A stretch of 64,000 bases of DNA from Heterodera schachtii. Its lineage: Eukaryota > Nematoda > Chromadorea > Rhabditida > Heteroderidae. The stretch lies in contig SIJG01000065.1 in the NCBI GenBank assembly GCA_023374025.1, positions 295,496 to 359,495 of the forward strand. Reading direction: 5' to 3'. The position numbers were made by a program, and so were the translations under genes. Each line of letters opens with the position of its first letter. Within the stretch, counting starts at the first letter, position 1. The notes under the pieces were generated by a model that searched no databases, was not told where the DNA came from, and worked only from the letters and a program-made list of their open reading frames with translations. Shown piece after piece: positions 58,550-64,000 of this stretch.

Positions 58550-58610
58550 TGTTGAAAGAGAGAGAGAAAGAGAAAAGAGAGAGAGAGAAAGGAAAAAAGA
58601 GAGAAACCGC
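58550..58610. repeat. GA-rich microsatellite
   Basis: Imperfect GAGA/AGAGAAAG repeat in the region between the FMO and ZP genes. The adjacent plus-strand Lys/Glu-rich frame is repeat-driven. Confidence 0.75.
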
Positions 58611-58889
58611 AACAGATGGACAAAAGGAAACGGACAAAAGCAAATTGGGACATTTGGCAAAAGACAGCCCATCAAAAGTGCCGAAATTTAGAAGAGAAGC
58701 AGTCAAGCAAAAAAGAGAAGAAGGAATCGAAGAAAAAGATCGAACAAAAGTGCCACCAGACAGCCGAACAGAAGCTCGTCGACGGAAGCAAAGTTAAGCC
58801 AATGCCGAACAGAGAAAAGGACCGCTCTGACGGGCAACCTAACGAGGAGTACAACCAATTTGAGCATTTCATTTTTGCCAATTCACCTC

Positions 58890-61093
58890 GATGACTGTTT
58901 GACGAGCATAACCGTGCCGAGAATGGGCACCATTCAAACGGAATTGTGCACTACAGCAGGGGCCAGCCCTGGGAGAGAAGCATTTGGCATTTTGGGATAT
59001 TTAAGTAATTGAATAGACGAACATCAAAGACAGTCCCAGGCACGGATCGGTGCCGAAGAGGCGCCTGAGAGGGGGCGGATGAGCACCGACCATGGCAGCT
59101 AATTCAGACATAAATTGGACAAAGTCTTCCTTAAGCGGAAAAATGAATGATCAGTGCCAAAAACGGAAAGAAGTCGAGTGGAAAAAGTGATCAGTGCCGA
59201 GTACCGTCTGTGTGTGCCTTCGTGTCTTTAGCATTTCCGTGGACACGGCACAACGGCGTTTCTCCAATTCGGCCTTCATCAAAAAGGGAGTTGGCAGTTG
59301 CGTGTGTCCGCTGAGCACGTGGAAAAACAGCCGCGCCTGCAGTTCGGCAATTGGCCAAATGCTTCCCCCGCGGGGCTTAAGCAATCCAATTGTTTAAAAG
59401 GGTGTGAAAAGAGGTGCCTGGACATGTCCGACAACGGCCAAAGTGTGGTGGGGCGCCAACTCCGGCGCGTACATATGCTTATACTGTGAAAAAGTGAAGG
59501 CAATGGCAAATCCGAAAATCGGATTTGATTGTCCGCAGTACCAAATGGAAATCGTTGTGCATCACTCGCAAAGGTTTGCCATGTTCGACCAAATTAAAGT
59601 CGAATTCGAAACCCGTGCAGATGACCAGCGCGTCCACGTGTTGTTCAACAGTTCTGTCGGCGAATTCGACCAAATTCGAGTCGGACAATGACAAAATGTT
59701 TGGGCGAATTCGAATTCGGCCGGAAGCAAGCAGTGGGCAGAGCTGTTCAGCTCCAAATGTCAAATTGGCACTAAACTTTGGCATTTTGTCCAGGCCATTC
59801 CGCAGAAGTCTTTTAGCGGTGTCACCTCAGCAATCGATGCATTGGTCGCCCAATTCCGTTGTTTTGTGAACAGTCTGGTGATACTGATTGGGCACTCATT
59901 TCCCAACAAAAATTTCGGAGGCATTTCGGCACCCATCGGCGACCCCAAAAATGCCATCGGCTGCTGAAAGGCCAATCCCATGGCTTCTGTCCGTCGGATT
60001 GAAGCAATGGTAATATCCATTCACCACGACGAGTACACAGAAACACCTGAAAATGTAAGCAAAAATGAAAGGTCAGCTCACGCAATGTGAAGCATAGGGA
60101 AACAAAAAGCCAAGCTCATAAAGTGCCTGTTTGGCTGTGTGTGCCAATGCAATGGCAATGGCCACGGCGGAGTTACCAAGGCCGACAACGCACACAGTCT
60201 GACCACGAAAGTCGGACGAATGTGTGAACTGTTCCGAATGGATAACTGTGCCCTAAGCAAAGGGAGGGGACGGAGTTTGGCGGCGGAATTCGAATTCGAC
60301 TTTGAACGCCCTCTCCATACGGTACTCCGGGGGGCGCCACCGCCTCAGGCGGGCGCCCGAACAGATGAGAACGGCATCGAACAGTTCCTCGACCAGTCGC
60401 TGTCCTTCCGATGGGCCGTTGTTCGGCTGTTCACTGTCCGCCCATTGGACAATCCATCGGCTTGAAAAGGGATTAATTAATTAATCCATTGGTTTAATTG
60501 GCAATTCCACGCTAATTATCTGTCTTTTGCCAACACTCCGATCGGCGAATCGTTTTAACCTAAAGGGCACAAAACGGAAGAGCTTTCCCCATTTTTTTTC
60601 TCCTCACTTCCGTGCCAAGTTTCATGTGCCGTGCCAATTCGAATGTTCGCACGTACGACTCCAAATAAGCGACAGCGTCAGAAGGGCGAAGAAAAGTGGG
60701 AAAATGTTCAGCAACGGCGAGTTCACTAAAGGCACACAGCTGTTTTGAGCAGTCCATCACACTTTGCAAAGGCACGGGCCGTCCTTTCATTTGGAATTAT
60801 TATATTAATTAGCTAATCAATTCATTAATTAATTGGCTATTAATTAATTTAATTGATTGATCGTTAATTATCTAATTAATTAATTCACTTTGCGCATTTT
60901 CTGAGACGGCGAGGCGCCAAACGCCGCCGAAATTTTGTTCCTTTTCAAAAATGCGCACTTTGTAGCCGTAGAGCAGAGCTTGTCTGAAATTGACCCAATC
61001 TTTGCAAATCTCTTCTGCTGACCTTGCGGCTGTGAGACCGCTGGGCCCAGCGCCGACAATTGCAACTTTAAAATTGTGTGGCGAAGAAGGCAT
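58890..61093 (-). CDS. Flavin-containing monooxygenase
   Basis: FMO-type enzyme that oxidises soft nucleophiles using FAD and NADPH. Exon 1 (61093-61023) has the FAD-binding VAIVGAGPSGLTAAR; exon 2 (60983-60889) gives YKVRIFEKEQNFGGVWRL. The next exon starts at about 60780 and carries FPTFLRPSDAVAYLESYVR. The NADPH-binding site VCVVGLGNSAVAIAIA lies near 60200-60150, and DALVICTGFEFDF, the FATGY-like motif, near 59640. The C-terminal exons read EDFVQFMSELAAMVGAHPPP, GTDPCLGLSLM and AGPCCSAQFRLNG, matching the human ...GPCTPYQYRLTGPG. The end is unclear: after the exon ending at 58890 the next acceptor (CCATTCAG, near 58432) puts TGA directly after the join. No membrane tail was found. Middle exon boundaries were not all resolved. 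Confidence 0.82.
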
Positions 61094-61579
61094 TCAAAAG
61101 TTGGAATTTTGGAAAATTGAAATTGAAAAACGAATAAATCAGAGAAAAAACAAATTAAAAAAAACAAAAAATGAATTTATCCAAATGAAACCCCAAAGAA
61201 TTGCTCCCATTCTCATCCTTTTCCCCTGGGGTGAAAACCTGTTCTTCTCTCGTCAATAACTGCGACGGAATGCGACCAAACCGCAGTGATCAATTGATCA
61301 CCAACTTTTGACCACAGGGGTCCTTTTTTAGTGATTATAAAGGCCAAATGTTTGGCTGATGAAAGTCATTTTAAAGAGACAATTAAATAAAATGCACTTT
61401 ATTTAGCAGAAGATACAAAAAGGAAATGATATGATCGATCGATCGATTGATTGGATTGTTCGTTACTCATTTCGGCAGATTTAATTGGCTGACCGATAAT
61501 ATCGCAAAATGATTGTTCTTTCGGCCTTTCTTCATTACGTTTTAATTTGCCGTGTGTTCTCCGTCCAACGATCACTTCG
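61094..61579. other. Gap upstream of the FMO gene
   Basis: AT-rich gap between the FMO start and the end of the next minus-strand gene. No exon was secured. Confidence 0.35.
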
Positions 61580-63619
61580 ACCCTAATTCCATCCAAAAAG
61601 TTGCTCGCCGTCCAATTGGTCGTTGAGTTGCCACTCCAATTCGGCAAAGTTTGTGCCGCTGAATTCCGTCTCTCCGTCGCAGCCATTCACCGCCGCATTC
61701 AGTGCCTCGTTAATTCCATTGCATTGCGCTCGTCCGACCACGTGAATTTGGAGCCGATTTGGTCGTGCACAATTCGTCCGCACAAAATTGAGAAGCTGCG
61801 CAAAATAAAAGGCCTTTCCATGTGAAACCATTTGATTTTCCATTCAAAAATCCCCGAATTCATCGAATAATTTGTGACTTGAATTTGTTTTGTTTTTTTG
61901 GTTTCCCTTTTCCCTTCGCTTTTGCTTTACCCTTTCGACGGTGCTCGGCATCACCGGCCCATTGTCCAATTCGAGCGCATATTTCAGCTTTCCCTGCTTT
62001 TTGAGCACTTGCGAAGTCACCTCAAATAAATGTCCATTTCCAAAAAGTCCCCGCATTTTGGTAAATCACCGAAAGTTCCTTGAGAGTGTTGTGTCGGAAG
62101 GGTACGTTTGAGATCAGAGTGGGGGGAAGCCCCGCCTGAGGCCCCGTTTTGGTGGAGCAAAGAGTCGGCTGACCAATCAAAAGACGGCAAAAGGCTTCCA
62201 CATTTTTGGCGCCACTGAAAACATTCGCAATTATGAGCAGAGGAAGGAAAGACCACCGGATGAGTACGGCGGACTTCGAACTTTCGACGGACGAAACGGC
62301 GGACAAACCGCGCGAATTGTCTTCGCTACTCTTACAATTAGTAAGGCCGGAAGAATCATTATTCGATTCGTTGGACAAAAGCGAAGCCGACGACACGTCC
62401 AACTCAGAGGGACTGAAGTGAACATTTTGAGGAAGAGGCAATTTGTGCATTTTCACATTTTCAGTCCATTTTGAAGGGATATACGAAAACTCATAATCGC
62501 GGTCCAATGGACGTACCCCCAGGGTTTAGGTTTTGGACGCTTTCACCCCCCAGGCGACGAACAGTCAATCTTTTAGGCGATATTTCCTATTTCATTTCCC
62601 TGAGGTAAGCGGTACCTAATGTGCTGCCAAGCAAATTTTTAAACGCAAAAACACCTTTGTTTTAATTTGAATTTCGAACGTGGCGAAATGCCAAGGTCAC
62701 GCAGCCATTCGTCATGGTCCATGCCAATACTTTCGTCTCCGATATTTGTCAAAAAATCCTTCGGGCAATCTTCTCGGCCCAACTCAACAAATTCTGTCGT
62801 TTTGAAAGGCAAAGTGAATTCGATGCCTAAAAAGAAGCGAATGTAAACGATGGAATGGCTTTTAAGTGTGGCAAAACGTTTTTCGGTCCGTTTTTTGCCG
62901 TTGCGTTACTTTTTGTCTGTAATATTTGCCGAAACCCGGAAGTTGTCGGAGTGACCAACGCCACCAAATGATTCGTTGGTGACGGAACAGCAGCGAAAAG
63001 TGCGGTGAATTGTGGAGCACAAAGGTAAAAAGAATTGTTGGAGGACGAACAGAGAGAAGCCGGGGAAGAAGAAAGGGCGCGGAAAAGACTGAGCAATGAC
63101 TGGGCCCTTAACAAATTGTCACTTTTCGGCTTTCTTTCTTTTCCCCTCCCGACCATTGTGTGCCGAGAGATGTCCATGAAATTTGCTTCAATGCTTTGAA
63201 AGTTGGCACTTTTCAGCAGCGCATTTTGACCAGTGACGGAACGCCGGGGGAACAATTGGACGGCGCCAATTGAGGGGAATTGGTGGAAAAGGAGGGCGCA
63301 ATGGAGCGATGCCAACGGTGCTATTTTGTGCCGGACGGATTGCTGATCAACCCAATGGGAGTTGGAAACGATCTCAGGAAGTTTGACAGGGTAATTGCCT
63401 ATGGAAAAGAAAGCACTAAAATAGATGGCAAAATGTTGCTTCTATAGAACCAGTTGTGGTGATTTGTCGCCCGCTTAGCCATGGAAAGGGCTGTTCGGAG
63501 ATCAGTCTCAGCCGAGTGCCCAATCGCCAGTCGCGTGGGGGCCGAATGGAACTGATTTTCTGCAATTTGGACACTTTTGTGACGGCTCTAATGCATTTAT
63601 ACGACCATAAAAATATTGA
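61580..63619 (-). CDS. Unrecognised minus-strand gene (approximate extent)
   Basis: No family recognised. Several exons with plausible splice sites read in one direction: 63561 to about 63449 (KISSIRPPRDWRLGTRLRLI) joined across a small intron to 63404 onward (NYPVKLPEIVSNSHWVDQQS, then HKIAPLASLHCALLFHQFPS), about 62824-62650 (GIEFTLPFKTTEFVELGRED, then MDHDEWLRDLGISPRSK), about 62520-62400 (RDYEFSYIPSKWTENVKM), about 62219-62030, 62056-61940 (GHLFEVTSQVLKKQGKLKYA) and 61794-61580 (LLNFVRTNCARPNRLQIHVV). Some of these could belong to two genes. A competing plus-strand frame starts at 63301 (MERCQRCYFVPDG) with a GT donor at 63391. Start, end and joins are unsettled. Confidence 0.4.
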
Positions 63620-64000
63620 CAACTTACGATAACTTCTTCTTTCACGCTAAGATTCAAAAACTTATTGTCAAAATGCACAGAAAATAAATTTTGATGTTTT
63701 ATGGTCATAGCTTTTTTGAAACATAACGAAATTCTTTTGAAATTTTGCAAGCTAATTTATAAGAGCTATCGAATGATACCAAGAATGTTTAATTTGGATG
63801 CTTCTAGAAAAAGTTATGGTGAATTAGTTGTAAAATAATTTTATGGTCGTGTGAACTGCAATAGAGCCGTTGTGACTGAAAGAACATTTGGCCTTCACAA
63901 CAGAGATAAATTAGTGAAATACCGAAAATGAAAATAGCCTTCAATTTCTGAATATTTTGGTCACTTCATTCTCATTTAATTTTCAATTCTTTTAATCGTT
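63620..64000. other. AT-rich right end of the window
   Basis: No supported exon in the last 380 bases; AT-rich, possibly intron or 5' region of the gene to its left. Confidence 0.35.

Noticed and set aside
58399..58894. Lys/Glu-rich plus-strand frames
   Set aside because: Derived from the GA microsatellite; no other support.

Overview
The window is nuclear DNA from a nematode. Genes are compact, with many small exons, introns often of 40-80 nt and TTTCAG-like acceptors, and several predicted proteins are nematode types: a cuticlin-type ZP protein, a class-2 lipase, collagen IV and calsyntenin with a kinesin-binding WDD motif. Poly-G/C tracts, minisatellites and short inverted-repeat elements fill introns and gaps. 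Non-canonical splice sites in several genes recall plant-parasitic cyst nematodes, where GC-AG introns are reported to be frequent; that placement is inference.

Layout, left to right: 3' part of calsyntenin (+, 39-1341); coatomer beta (-, 2574-7596) divergent from a SENP6/7-like SUMO protease (+, 8082-11957); proteasome beta-3 (+, 12334-13872); smg-9 (+, about 14046-16582); Snf7/CHMP4 ESCRT-III (-, 16972-17862) divergent from TRAPPC13 (+, 18199-20426); a MADF-BESS factor (+, 22934-25522); a DM-domain factor (+, 26116-28812); a type IV collagen chain (-, 29464-37190); a small heat-shock protein (-, 38942-39782); an unrecognised membrane protein (-, 41374-43810); a secreted lipase (-, 46578-48133) and a secreted GM2-activator-like protein (-, 48529-49455); a GT43 glucuronyltransferase (-, 50045-51741); a 0.9-kb hAT-like element (52661-53569); a ZP-domain protein (-, 54984-58043); a flavin monooxygenase (-, about 58890-61093); and an unrecognised minus-strand gene (about 61580-63619).

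The left third is housekeeping: COPI, TRAPP and ESCRT-III membrane traffic, proteasome, nonsense-mediated decay and SUMO removal. Three same-strand genes (SUMO protease, pbs-3, smg-9) with short gaps could be an operon. The middle holds two developmental regulators, and the right part is matrix, secretion and metabolism. Many exon joins were checked by codon phase and by agreement with remembered family sequences; no alignment was run.

The strongest unexplained signal is splicing. Two genes contain introns that only make sense with an AT-AG boundary whose donor is otherwise normal (ATGAG in place of GTGAG), two need GC-AG introns and a third probably does, and one seems to use a TG acceptor. 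Coatomer beta also carries a one-base frameshift. No tRNA, rRNA or CRISPR feature was recognised.
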